A DNA stretch of 64,000 bases from Neorhizobium sp. JUb45 (GCF_004343585.1 NZ_SLYW01000007.1:1-64000), one strand, 5' to 3'; positions 25,401 through 33,988 are shown, counted from the first letter of the stretch. Program-made: numbers and translations. The notes: a model not told the origin generated them from the letters alone.

Positions 25401-26930
25401 ATGAAGATCAGACTTGCATTTCTTGTGTCGACCGCGCTCATTGCAGCGAGCAGCATGGCCTTCGGTGCCGGGACCGGTGGCGTCATAGATGTCGCTACCA
25501 TCGGCGAGCCGCCGACACTCGATCCGATGGCGTCGACAGTGGACATCGTCGGCATGACGACGCAGCATATTTTCGAAACGCTTTTCACCTTCGACGAGCA
25601 ATGGAACGTTGTGCCGCTTCTGGCGGAAACGATGCCGGCCATCTCCGATGGCGGCAAGATCTATGATATCGCCCTGCGTCAGGGGATCAAATTTCACGAT
25701 GGGTCAACGATGACATCCGCCGATGTTGTCGCCTCGATCGAGCGCTGGATCGCGATTGCCTCGCGCGGCAAGCAGGTAGCGGCCTATATCGACAGCGTGA
25801 GGGCGCAGGGCGACAATGCCATCCGCATCACGATGAAGAAGCCCTATGCGCCGCTTCTGTCGCTTCTTGCTTTCAACAATTCTGCAGCAGTTATCATTCC
25901 TAAAGCCAATCTCGCCGATCCGCTGACAAAGATCATCGGTAGCGGGCCGTATATGCTGAAGGAGCGCAAGGCCGACCAGTATATCCAGGTGGTGCGCTTC
26001 GATGGCTACACGCCCCGCAAGGAAGCCGCGAACGGTCTGGGCGGAGCCCGAAAGGCAATCCTCGACGAAATCCGTTTCGTGCCCGTTCCGGATGCCAATA
26101 CCCGTCTGGAGGGCGCGATTTCCGGGCAGTTCGACTACGCCGACTCGCTGGCGCCTGAGGGGTACGGCCGGCTGAGCGCGTCCACGGCATCCGACCCCGT
26201 CGTGCTGAAGCCCTTTGGTACGCCGATTTTGCAGATGAACACCAAACAGGGGGTGCTGAGCACGAAAGAATTGCGACAGGCCGTTCAGGTTGCGCTCAAT
26301 CCCGAAGACATGTTGCTGGCCGCTTTCGGTAATCCGGAGTTCTTCACGGCGACGGGTGCCTATTATCCCGAGGGGTATGCCTGGCACACGGACGCCGGCG
26401 TTGCCCGATACGGTACAGGCGATCCGGAAGCCGCTGCCGAGTTGATGAAGCAAGGCGGCTATGACGGCAGGCCGATCCGCATCCTGACAAGCCGCCAATA
26501 CGAGTTCCATTACAAGATGGCCCAAGTCGCCGCCGAGTATCTAAAGGCATCAGGGTTCAAGGTCGAGCTGGAGGTTTTCGACTGGGCGACGCTTACCACC
26601 CGCCGTGCCGATCCGGCGCTCTGGGATATTTTCATCACCCATGGTCCATTCCCGCCGGAACCCGCATTGAACGGTTGGATGTCCGACAGCTATCCTGGCT
26701 GGTGGGCAACACCGGGCAAGGCGAAGGTCATTGAACCTTTTCTGACGGAATCCGATCCGGAAAAGCGCAAGGCGCTTTGGGCAGATGTGCAGACGACCTT
26801 CTACGAGGAGGCGCCTGTCTTCAAGGTTGGAGATTTCAATGCCCTGGCCTCCAAGGGAAAGATGCTTCAAGGCCTGCATGCGTCTCCATGGCCATATTTC
26901 TGGAATGTCAGTACCAACAAGAAGCACTAG
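25401..26930 (+). CDS. Peptide/oligosaccharide-type ABC substrate-binding protein (family 5)
   Basis: A 509-aa secreted protein of the DppA/OppA family. A signal peptide (MKIRLAFLVSTALIAASSMAFG) leads into the family start IGEPPTLDPMAS, followed by IFETLFTFDEQWNVVPLLAE and LRQGIKFHDGS. Relatives bind peptides, but many serve oligosaccharides or glycosides, which would suit the beta-galactosidase upstream. The ATG at 25401 has CAGGGG upstream. The expected two permease and two ATPase genes are absent: the next gene is an unrelated convergent TetR. It is either an orphan using another transporter or the remnant of a truncated operon. Confidence 0.9.
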   Translation: MKIRLAFLVSTALIAASSMAFGAGTGGVIDVATIGEPPTLDPMASTVDIVGMTTQHIFETLFTFDEQWNVVPLLAETMPAISDGGKIYDIALRQGIKFHDGSTMTSADVVASIERWIAIASRGKQVAAYIDSVRAQGDNAIRITMKKPYAPLLSLLAFNNSAAVIIPKANLADPLTKIIGSGPYMLKERKADQYIQVVRFDGYTPRKEAANGLGGARKAILDEIRFVPVPDANTRLEGAISGQFDYADSLAPEGYGRLSASTASDPVVLKPFGTPILQMNTKQGVLSTKELRQAVQVALNPEDMLLAAFGNPEFFTATGAYYPEGYAWHTDAGVARYGTGDPEAAAELMKQGGYDGRPIRILTSRQYEFHYKMAQVAAEYLKASGFKVELEVFDWATLTTRRADPALWDIFITHGPFPPEPALNGWMSDSYPGWWATPGKAKVIEPFLTESDPEKRKALWADVQTTFYEEAPVFKVGDFNALASKGKMLQGLHASPWPYFWNVSTNKKH

Positions 26931-27005
26931 TTCGACTGCAGGCTGGCGGGAGGCGGTAACGGCACATTCGTGCCGAAATCGAAGCCCGCACGGCTTCCAA
27001 TCAAC

Positions 27006-27629
27006 TCAGCAGTCAGCTGCTTGATTGCTACGCTCGGATAGCAACGTCGCGCGGATACCTGCTATGACTTGATCGACGACCCGCTCTAATTCGTCACGTG
27101 TCGCACCGTCTCGAGCCTGCACGGAAAGGCCCTGCAGGACGGTCACGAGATAACGTGCGAGAGTCTCAGCGCGAGCTGTATCGATCCAGCGAAGCAGGGC
27201 TTGGGAGATTGAGTGCCGCATATCATCCCGCCGCGCGGTCAAGTCCCTCGCCAGCTCGGAATGTGCTGGCGCACTTTGCAGCATTCCACTCGACACCATA
27301 CAGCCTCGTTCCCCCTCAATTGATGTCACAGCGTCGACTGCATTGCGCAGAATGGTTTCGACAGCTTGTGGTATATCTGTCGCGAGGCCGAGATCGGTCA
27401 GTGCGCCCTGCATCCGGAAGTAATGGTCCAGCGCCTCACGGTACAGTCCTGCTTTGCTGCCGAACGCGGCGTAGAGACTCGGCGGAGCAATGCCGATTGC
27501 CGAGGTCAGGTCGTTGAGCGACACCCCCTCGTAGCCGTTGCGCCAGAACAGGCGCATGGCGGTATCGACCGCCTCGTTCCTGTCAAAGGTGCGGGGACCG
27601 CCGCGCCGCTTCCGAACAATCTTATCCAT
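27006..27629 (-). CDS. TetR-family transcriptional regulator (hydrolase-linked)
   Basis: A 207-aa regulator. The helix-turn-helix at about 15-60 (AVDTAMRLFWRNGYEGVSLN, IGIAPPSLYAAFGSKAGLYREAL) is typical of TetR proteins of the AcrR/YxaF sort, with a helical C-terminal domain. A longer frame reaches 27851, but the ATG at 27629 matches the family N-terminus and overlaps the operator palindrome, so binding would block the start region directly. It is divergent from a hydrolase stub at 27763. The same arrangement with TetR lost and hydrolase kept is at 300-1417, so this protein may now act in trans on that intact promoter. Confidence 0.88.
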   Translation of the reverse strand: MDKIVRKRRGGPRTFDRNEAVDTAMRLFWRNGYEGVSLNDLTSAIGIAPPSLYAAFGSKAGLYREALDHYFRMQGALTDLGLATDIPQAVETILRNAVDAVTSIEGERGCMVSSGMLQSAPAHSELARDLTARRDDMRHSISQALLRWIDTARAETLARYLVTVLQGLSVQARDGATRDELERVVDQVIAGIRATLLSERSNQAADC

Positions 27630-27640
27630 AGTGATCACTA
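27629..27640. promoter_or_regulatory. TetR-type operator palindrome, copy 2
   Basis: TAGTGATCACTA, identical to 344-355. It overlaps the TetR start codon and lies 8 bp before a TTGACA at 27649-27654 that would drive the former hydrolase gene. Confidence 0.7.
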
Positions 27641-27762
27641 AAGGGCAGTTGACATCAAAAAGCAAGTCGCCGATTTTTAGCGATCGATACGAATAATGTG
27701 ATGGCCGTCGCACTCGATTCCAGCTTCGAGGACAAGTCTCTACAGAAAAGCATTTTTTTAGA

Positions 27763-27870
27763 ATGAAATTCAACAAGCTAATCGGACTGGCGTGCGCGCT
27801 GAGCGTGGCGGTTCTGGCGGTATTTTCGGCCTCGGTTGTAGATGCTGCCAATGAGAACTATGGTTCCTCC
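27763..27870 (+). pseudogene. 5' stub of an exported alpha/beta hydrolase
   Basis: From the ATG at 27763 the reading MKFNKLIGLACALSVAVLAV continues to a DAANENY cleavage region. It parallels the signal peptide MRLKKFTGLVHALGVLVLMM...NAAEKTY of the intact hydrolase at 506. After about 27870 the similarity stops and the frame becomes unrelated sequence. No oxyanion or nucleophile motif remains, so only the promoter and signal-peptide part survived. Confidence 0.7.
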
Positions 27871-28067
27871 CATCAAGAGCTAAGCCGTCATCGGTGCGAG
27901 TGGTCGGTCTGTGGCGGCTTCGTTGTCACTGCGGGAAGCGCATCTGTGGTTGACCAAATCATCCCCCTGCACCCGAGCTTATCGATATATCGAATGCAAC
28001 CGGCCACGCGCCAGGGTAGCAGGTTCGCCCAAGCAGGCAGACTAGGCGCGTCTATATTCGTTTGGCC

Positions 28068-28757
28068 TCAGAGAGGCTTTCCGAAGCCGCGCAGTATGAC
28101 TGCAATTACGCGCTCTACCGCGCTTTTGTTGAGTTCGAACCGAGGTGTTTGCGGCAAGGTTTCACCGGGTGGCGTCATCAGTTGTTCGAAGCGACGCGAG
28201 ACGGGATCGAGGTTCGCTAGAAGATGGACGGACGTGCCACGGGCGAACTCGTAATTCCAGATGACATCTTCCAGGTCGAGTTCAGGAAAGGTTTTCTGCA
28301 TCGCGTTGATAAAGCGATGTGCAGCATGGCTGTTGATCGTGAAATTGTTATATCCGGCGCGGGCATCGACGCGCATCTGGAAAACGTTTCGAACGTAAAG
28401 GCTGCCGCCGTCGTTGGACCGGGAGGCGGTCAGGATCGGCTCTATCAGAGCCTCGAGGATCTGGCGGGGTGTCAGAGCCGTGCCACCCGCTGCCTCTTCC
28501 ATTTCGGCAAGGCGTAAAAGGCGCTGCTGATTGACGTCGCCGGTGATCTCCTGCGTGGCAAGACGGACAAGCGCATCCTTCGACTGAAAATAATAATTGA
28601 CCGCTGCCGTATTGGCGCCAGACGCCTCGGTGATGTCGCGCACGGTCGTACCCTTGGGGCCTTTGCGCGCGACGAGTTCTTTGGCAACGCTCAGGATCGC
28701 ATCGCGCGTTTCGCTCGGTCGCCTCGTCGCGTCTTCTTCGTCCATGAAGGTCTCCAT
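28068..28757 (-). CDS. TetR-family transcriptional regulator (amide island)
   Basis: A 229-aa regulator with an N-terminal TetR helix-turn-helix (AILSVAKELVARKGPKGTTV, RDITEASGANTAAVNYYFQSKDALV; residues 20-67) and a long helical ligand domain similar to the CecR/YbiH type. The ATG at 28757 has GAGGAG 6 nt upstream. It is divergent from the catabolic genes starting at 28914. The inverted repeat between them recurs before the transporter operon at 33989, which defines a likely two-promoter regulon. Confidence 0.88.
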   Translation of the reverse strand: METFMDEEDATRRPSETRDAILSVAKELVARKGPKGTTVRDITEASGANTAAVNYYFQSKDALVRLATQEITGDVNQQRLLRLAEMEEAAGGTALTPRQILEALIEPILTASRSNDGGSLYVRNVFQMRVDARAGYNNFTINSHAAHRFINAMQKTFPELDLEDVIWNYEFARGTSVHLLANLDPVSRRFEQLMTPPGETLPQTPRFELNKSAVERVIAVILRGFGKPL

Positions 28758-28824
28758 CCCTGTCTCCTCTGTCTTCTTTGTTAAGGGATGCTCTAGCGAA
28801 AAAAACAGGCTTGCACCAGCAGAT

Positions 28825-28843
28825 GTTTGAATATAACGTTCAA
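28825..28843. promoter_or_regulatory. Candidate TetR operator, amide island promoter 1
   Basis: TTTGAA and TTCAAA are separated by 7 nt (TATAACG) between the divergent TetR and deacetylase-fold genes. A matching TTTGAA-N7-TTCGAA lies at 33935-33953. Confidence 0.6.
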
Positions 28844-28913
28844 AACAAATGTTTCAACAATATGTTTGATGCAAGCATGTTGTCCAAGAGGCTGGGAACG
28901 TGACGGGAAAAAC

Positions 28914-29831
28914 ATGATGGAAGCAAGCGTCGATACGGGACAGTATCGGTATGCGCCGATGCGGGGCAGGCCGAAAATTTCCATGCCGGGCGGAGCGCGC
29001 CTCGCCTTCTGGCTGGCGCCGAACATCGAGCACTACGAATGGCAGCCGCCAATCAATCCCAATCGCTATCCGTTCCGTACCCTGCCGGACGTTCTCTACT
29101 ATTCGTCGCGTGATTACGGTAACCGCATCGGCTTCCGCCGTCTTGCAGACGAGATGGCCAAGCGCGACATTCGCGGATCGGTCTCGCTTTCGGTGGCCGT
29201 GTGCGACCACTATCCGGACATCATCCAGCGCTGTAACGATCTCGGCTGGGAGCTGTTCAGCCATGGGGTCTACAACAGTCGCTATTTCTACGGCATGACG
29301 CCGGAAGAGCAGCGCCAGGTGGTCATCGACTCCCGCGAAACGCTGGCAAAGGTCGGTCAGCGGCTGGACGGCTGGCTGACGCCGGCCATCACGCCGAGTC
29401 TCGAAACCCAGGAGATCCTGGCGCAGGAAGGCATTCGCTACACGCTCGACTATTTCCATGACGAGCAGCCGATGCCGCTGAACCTGAAAAGCGGCAAACT
29501 GATTTCGGTGCCATATTCCATCGAGATGAACGACATTCCGATGGTCGCCTGGAATAATACGTCGGTGGACGAAATGTTCGTTTCACTAAAGGCGCAGTTT
29601 GACAGGCTTTATATCGAAGGCGCCGACAGCGCCCGCGTCATGTGCTTTGCGATCCATCCTCTGGTTCTGGGGCATCCGCACCGCATCGACGCATTCGCCG
29701 AATTCCTTGATTACGTCAAATCGCATGATCAGGTCTGGTATCCGACGGCGCGCGAAATCGCCGACTGGTATTACGAGAACCATTACGATTGGATGTCCGC
29801 CTGGCTTTCCGGGCTTGAGGGAGAGCAGTGA
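28914..29831 (+). CDS. PuuE-like polysaccharide-deacetylase-fold hydrolase, subunit/paralogue 1
   Basis: A 305-aa NodB-fold protein. SSRDYGNRIGFRRLADEM is the hallmark of the PuuE-type branch (allantoinase-like, acting on cyclic ureides or imides) rather than chitin/xylan deacetylases. The classical metal triad is incomplete: the second motif reads FSHGVYNSRYF, with one His where deacetylases have H-x3-H. PuuE-type allantoinases are reported not to need metal, so this does not prove inactivity. No signal peptide is seen, so it is cytosolic. ATG at 28914 or 28917. The stop overlaps the next gene as TGATG. Confidence 0.8.
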   Translation: MMEASVDTGQYRYAPMRGRPKISMPGGARLAFWLAPNIEHYEWQPPINPNRYPFRTLPDVLYYSSRDYGNRIGFRRLADEMAKRDIRGSVSLSVAVCDHYPDIIQRCNDLGWELFSHGVYNSRYFYGMTPEEQRQVVIDSRETLAKVGQRLDGWLTPAITPSLETQEILAQEGIRYTLDYFHDEQPMPLNLKSGKLISVPYSIEMNDIPMVAWNNTSVDEMFVSLKAQFDRLYIEGADSARVMCFAIHPLVLGHPHRIDAFAEFLDYVKSHDQVWYPTAREIADWYYENHYDWMSAWLSGLEGEQ

Positions 29832-30760
29832 TGATCCATCCGACCGGTCCCGCCTATCTCGAAACGCCGCTGCGCCGCCACCGGCAGATGGACCAGGATT
29901 TTTACGCCTGGCGCGACACCTGGAGCGAGCGCAGGCTTGAATGGTCTGGCGACACCACGCTCGGTGTCTGGATCCAGATCGCCGTCGAGTGGTTTCCGCT
30001 CAATATCTCCGGCAAGCCTTTCCTGCCGGTCGGTGCACCGAACCGGGCCTGGCCGGACACGCAGACCTATACCCAGCGCGATTACGGTCACCGTATCGGC
30101 ATCTACCGGATGATGGATGCGCTGAAGGCAAGGGGCGTGAGCGTGAGCGCGTTCCTCAATGCCCGTGTGGCACAGCGTTATCCGATCCTGATGCGCGAGA
30201 TTTTAGGCGAAGGCTGGGAAATCGTGGCGGCGAGCCTTGATGCCGGTTCGATCCACCACGAAGGACTGGACGAAAAAACCGAAGCCGAGATGATCGCCGA
30301 GACACTGGCCATCTTCGATGGCTTCGGTGTGACGCCGGTCGCCTGGCATTCGCCGTCGTGGTCGCAATCGACGCGCACGCCGCGTCTTTTGCTCGAAGCG
30401 GGCATGACGGCAATGGCCGATTGGGTCAATGACGAAGTGCCCTATCGTTTCGATACCGGTGCTGGTTCCATCATCGCTCTGCCCTCCACGATGGAGCTTT
30501 CCGACCGTGAGATGCTTGCCGTGCGCAAGCAGCCTCTCAAGGATGTGGAAACAAGCTTTGTGGCAGCGGCCAGGCGTCTGGCGAAAGAGGCGAAGGAAAG
30601 CGGTCATGGCCGCCTTCTGACGATCAATCTTTCGCCCTGGATCATGGGGCAACCTTACAGAATAGCCGCCTTCGAACGGATACTTGACGAAATTTTCGCG
30701 ATCGAGGGCGCCAGGAGCGTCACCGTTCCCGAAATTATCGAGGCGACGATCGGGCTTTAA
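29831..30760 (+). CDS. PuuE-like polysaccharide-deacetylase-fold hydrolase, subunit/paralogue 2
   Basis: A 309-aa paralogue of the preceding gene. TQRDYGHRIGIYRMMDALKA corresponds to its neighbour's RDYGNRIG motif, but the second motif region (EIVAASLDAGSIHHEG) lacks the usual S-H-G. Translation is coupled to gene 1 by TGATG. Either the two form a hetero-oligomer with one catalytic and one supporting subunit, or they act on successive or related cyclic amides. The following MFS transporter and amidase genes run in the same direction, giving a catabolic operon. Confidence 0.78.
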   Translation: MIHPTGPAYLETPLRRHRQMDQDFYAWRDTWSERRLEWSGDTTLGVWIQIAVEWFPLNISGKPFLPVGAPNRAWPDTQTYTQRDYGHRIGIYRMMDALKARGVSVSAFLNARVAQRYPILMREILGEGWEIVAASLDAGSIHHEGLDEKTEAEMIAETLAIFDGFGVTPVAWHSPSWSQSTRTPRLLLEAGMTAMADWVNDEVPYRFDTGAGSIIALPSTMELSDREMLAVRKQPLKDVETSFVAAARRLAKEAKESGHGRLLTINLSPWIMGQPYRIAAFERILDEIFAIEGARSVTVPEIIEATIGL

Positions 30761-30796
30761 CGCCCGACCATTACGCCACGCAACGGATAGATTCAG

Positions 30797-32218
30797 ATGG
30801 TCTCAACGCCTCGCCTTTCAGGGGAGCGCAGCCTCATGCTGCTGTCCCTTTCGATTTCGGCCGCCTTTCTGATGGAAGGGCTCGACAGCACGATCATGGT
30901 CTCGGCAATCCCGGCGATTGCCGCGGACTTCGGTATCGAGCCTCTGCGCATCAATCTGGCGCTGTCTATCTATCTGGTGACGCTGGCGGCCGTGATCCCG
31001 GCAAGCGCATGGCTGGCCGATCGTTTCGGCGCGAAACGCATCTTCCTGTGGGCGATGGGCGCATTCATGCTGATGTCGGTGGGCGCTGCACTGGCGCAGG
31101 ACCTGCCGACGCTTGTCGCGATGCGCGCATTGCAGGCGGTGGCCGGCGCTCTGATGACGCCGATCGGACGTTTGCTTCTCATTCGCGCCGCGCCGAAGGA
31201 TCAATTGGCCTCGGCGATCGCCTGGATGTCGACGCCGGCACTGATCGGTCCGGTGCTCGGTCCGTTGATCGGCGGCTATGTGGTAACCTACCTGTCCTGG
31301 CAGTGGATCTTCTTTGTGAAAATGCCCTTCGGCATTGTCGGCATGTTTTTCGCGGCGCGGCTGCTGCCGCCCGACGAGCCGGGAGAACGCTACAATTTTG
31401 ATCTCTGGGGCTTCGTGGTCTGTGCCGCGTTTCTCGGCGCGGCACAGCTGTTGCTCGATCAGCTGGTTCACGTCTTCCTGCCGATGCCTGTCATCATTGC
31501 CATGGTGGCACTCCTGCCGGCTTGTGCGTTCTCCTATGCGCGCCATATGCGCCGCCGCGCAGCGCCGGCGCTCGACCTGACGCTCTTGAAGCTGCGTCTG
31601 TTCCGGGTCGGTTTCTTTGGCGGAGGGCTGTCGCGCCTTGGCTTCAATGCCCTGCCTTTTCTGTTCCAGCTGCAATTGCAGATCGGTTTTGGCTGGAGCG
31701 CTGCGGATGCCGGTTGGGTTGTCTTTATTGTCGCCGCAAGCGCGATTGCTCTCAAACCCATGATGCGGAGGGTGCTGGCGCAATTCGGTTTCAAGGTGAC
31801 GCTGTTTGGCAACGCCATGCTGGGTGCAGTGATGATCGCGCTGATCGGCCTGATCGGACCGGATACACCAATTGCGATCACCGTCTGCGTCGTCTTCCTG
31901 TTCGGCGTCGTGCGCTCGCTTCAGTTCAACACGACCAACACGCTGTTGTTCGCCGACATTCCAAGAGTGCGGCAAAGCGCCAGTACTTCGCTTGGCGGCG
32001 TCGGCCAGCAATTGTCGATGGGCCTCGGCATCTCCGTTGCGGCGGTGCTGGTGGCGCAGATCCAGGCGATGGGCGTGAGTGTGCCCGCGCAGGCGATCTC
32101 GGCTTCGATCTTCATCATTGCCGGCCTGACTGCGGTGTCCGGCCTGTTCTTCCTCGGATTACAACATGCCGATGGCGCTGACGTCAGCCGCCACAAGGCA
32201 TACAGTGCAAGGAGCTGA
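30797..32218 (+). CDS. MFS transporter (DHA2/EmrB-QacA type)
   Basis: A 473-aa integral membrane protein. MEGLDSTIMVSAIPAIAADF in the first span is the DHA2 motif C/D1 region, AWLADRFGAKRIFLWAM is the loop 2-3 motif A, and about 12-14 hydrophobic segments follow. DHA2 proteins are usually proton-driven exporters, but position inside an amide-catabolic operon suggests uptake or efflux of the pathway substrate or product. It begins 36 bp after the PuuE-like pair and ends 5 bp before the amidase. Confidence 0.87.
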   Translation: MVSTPRLSGERSLMLLSLSISAAFLMEGLDSTIMVSAIPAIAADFGIEPLRINLALSIYLVTLAAVIPASAWLADRFGAKRIFLWAMGAFMLMSVGAALAQDLPTLVAMRALQAVAGALMTPIGRLLLIRAAPKDQLASAIAWMSTPALIGPVLGPLIGGYVVTYLSWQWIFFVKMPFGIVGMFFAARLLPPDEPGERYNFDLWGFVVCAAFLGAAQLLLDQLVHVFLPMPVIIAMVALLPACAFSYARHMRRRAAPALDLTLLKLRLFRVGFFGGGLSRLGFNALPFLFQLQLQIGFGWSAADAGWVVFIVAASAIALKPMMRRVLAQFGFKVTLFGNAMLGAVMIALIGLIGPDTPIAITVCVVFLFGVVRSLQFNTTNTLLFADIPRVRQSASTSLGGVGQQLSMGLGISVAAVLVAQIQAMGVSVPAQAISASIFIIAGLTAVSGLFFLGLQHADGADVSRHKAYSARS

Positions 32219-32223
32219 CGCAA

Positions 32224-33699
32224 ATGCAAAATGAAGAAGAGATGGGAGCTTTGGCAGAGGCAGGCACGGATCCTGCCGCGCTGTCGGTGGCTGAAGCATC
32301 GCGGCGGATTGCCCGTGGCGAGATCACGCCATCGGCGCTGCTGGATGCCGTGTTTGCCCGCATCGACGCTGTTGACAGCGTGATCCATTCCTATCTGCGT
32401 ATGGATCGGGATGCCGCGCGCAAACACGCTGCCGCATCGGACGAGCGGGCGGCAAACGGTACGCTCCTTGGGCCGCTCGACGGCATTCCGTTTGCGGTCA
32501 AGGACAACATCTATACGGCTGGGCTGGAAACGACCGGCGGCTCGCGTGTGCCGCAGCACCACGATCCCGACATGACGGCGACGCTGGTGACACGGCTGGA
32601 AGCGGCCGGCGCCATTCTCGTCGGCAAGCTGAATACCTGGGAATACGGCACCGGCACCGGTGCCGTACACTTCGACCTTGATGCGCCGCCGAGCCGCAAC
32701 CCCTGGAATGTCGCGCATTTTACCGGCGGATCTTCGACCGGCTCGGCTGCAGCCGTTGCGGCCGGTACCGCGTTGTTTGCAATCGGCACAGACACTGGTG
32801 GCTCTGTGCGCCTCCCGGCCGCCGCCTGCGGTCTGGTCGGGCTGAAGGCGACCTTCGGTCGCATCAGCCGTCATGGCGTGATGCCGAACTGCTGGAGTTT
32901 CGATACGCCCGGCCCGCTGGCGCTGAGCACTGAAGATACGGCGCTCATCTATGATACGATTGCCGGGTTCGACGACGGCGATCCGGTCAGTCTTTCCGCG
33001 CCGGTGGAGCCGACATTGCCGGGCCTGAAAAACGGAGTCAAAGGCCTGAAGGTCGGCTTCGTGCGCAATCTCGATCCGGGTGGCGCGGCGCCGGAGCCGG
33101 CCATTCTCGATGCGCTCTCCAAAAGTGCTGCGGCGTTTGCCGAGCTTGGCGCCGAAGTGATCGAAATCGACCTGCCGATCGCGCCATCCGAATATCGCGC
33201 CATCGCCATGCCGATCAATCGCGCGGAAAGTTTTTCCATTCACGAGCGCGACTATCTGGAGCATCGGCATCTTATGGGCCGTTCGCTGCGCGAAAAGCTC
33301 GACATGGGAATGTATCTGCGGGCCGCGGACTATCTGGCTGCACTGCGCCAGCGGCGTGCGCTTGTTGCCCGCACGGATGAGATTTTTGCGGAAGTCGATG
33401 TCCTCCTGTTGCCGATGACCTACCGGGTGGCGCCGCCTATTCACGATAATCCGGCGGTGGTTTCCTATACGGCGGGTTCTGCCGGCAGCCCGTTCTCGCT
33501 GTCCGGGCATCCGGCGCTGGCACTGCCAGCAGGATTTTCGCCGGAGGGCTTGCCGCTGTCCGTGCAGCTGGCGGCCGGTTTCAAGAATGAGGCGCTGCTG
33601 ATGCGGGCGGCATGGGCGCTGGAACAGGTTTTGACCCCCAACCCGATGCGGGCAGAGCCACAGCATATTCTTTCAACCGCCGCCAGGGCAGGGGAGTAA
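32224..33699 (+). CDS. Amidase signature-family amidase
   Basis: A 491-aa enzyme of the GatA/AtzE group. The Ser-cisSer-Lys triad is complete: Lys93 in FAVKDN, cis-Ser170 in GGSSTGS and nucleophile Ser194 in DTGGSVRLPAA. It hydrolyses a C-N amide bond; as the enzyme after two cyclic-amide-type hydrolases it could open or finish a half-amide. A 66-aa gene follows 5 bp later, reminiscent of the GatC/AtzG partners of such amidases. No signal peptide. Confidence 0.9.
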   Translation: MQNEEEMGALAEAGTDPAALSVAEASRRIARGEITPSALLDAVFARIDAVDSVIHSYLRMDRDAARKHAAASDERAANGTLLGPLDGIPFAVKDNIYTAGLETTGGSRVPQHHDPDMTATLVTRLEAAGAILVGKLNTWEYGTGTGAVHFDLDAPPSRNPWNVAHFTGGSSTGSAAAVAAGTALFAIGTDTGGSVRLPAAACGLVGLKATFGRISRHGVMPNCWSFDTPGPLALSTEDTALIYDTIAGFDDGDPVSLSAPVEPTLPGLKNGVKGLKVGFVRNLDPGGAAPEPAILDALSKSAAAFAELGAEVIEIDLPIAPSEYRAIAMPINRAESFSIHERDYLEHRHLMGRSLREKLDMGMYLRAADYLAALRQRRALVARTDEIFAEVDVLLLPMTYRVAPPIHDNPAVVSYTAGSAGSPFSLSGHPALALPAGFSPEGLPLSVQLAAGFKNEALLMRAAWALEQVLTPNPMRAEPQHILSTAARAGE

Positions 33700-33704
33700 G
33701 TCGC

Positions 33705-33905
33705 ATGTCTCAGGATACCACGGATTTGAGCCTTGCCGTGCAGGCCCTCTGGACCGCTTGCGGCGAGACGGCGCCGGCCGGCGATGAACTGGCCGCAGCC
33801 GCGACTACCTTTCGCAAGGCGCTCGAAGTGGGGCGCAAGATCCCACGCGTCACGGATAAAACCTTCCAGCCGCTGGTCGGACCGCGCCGCGATCTGGAAC
33901 TCTAA
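33705..33905 (+). CDS. Small protein, possible GatC/AtzG-like amidase partner
   Basis: A 66-aa product starting MSQDTTDLSLAVQALW and ending KTFQPLVGPRRDLEL, with GGGGAG 9 nt before the ATG. It is predicted to be mostly helical with a Pro-containing tail. GatC and the AtzG (DUF4089-type) proteins are similarly small, lie beside their amidase, and use a helix-plus-tail to wrap around it. Sequence similarity is too faint to assert this, so the call rests on size, position and layout. It is the last gene before the second promoter. Confidence 0.65.
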   Translation: MSQDTTDLSLAVQALWTACGETAPAGDELAAAATTFRKALEVGRKIPRVTDKTFQPLVGPRRDLEL

Positions 33906-33934
33906 AAAATAACAAAAGACGGATGAAACATCCA

Positions 33935-33953
33935 TTTGAAATGTCCATTCGAA
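33935..33953. promoter_or_regulatory. Candidate TetR operator, amide island promoter 2
   Basis: TTTGAA and TTCGAA separated by 7 nt (ATGTCCA), the same arms and spacing as 28825-28843. It lies 36 bp before the binding-protein start. Confidence 0.55.
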
Positions 33954-33988
33954 TTCTGTAGCCTGTCTAAATATAAAGGGGAACGACC

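Noticed and set aside
27763..28254. Continuous 163-codon frame from the hydrolase stub
   Set aside because: Only the first about 35 codons resemble the exported hydrolase; the rest is unrelated sequence reaching into the antisense of the next TetR gene.
31921..33666. 581-codon minus-strand frame opposite the amidase
   Set aside because: It lies antisense to a gene with an intact Ser-Ser-Lys triad, and its Arg/Gln/His-rich product is typical of a GC-rich shadow frame.
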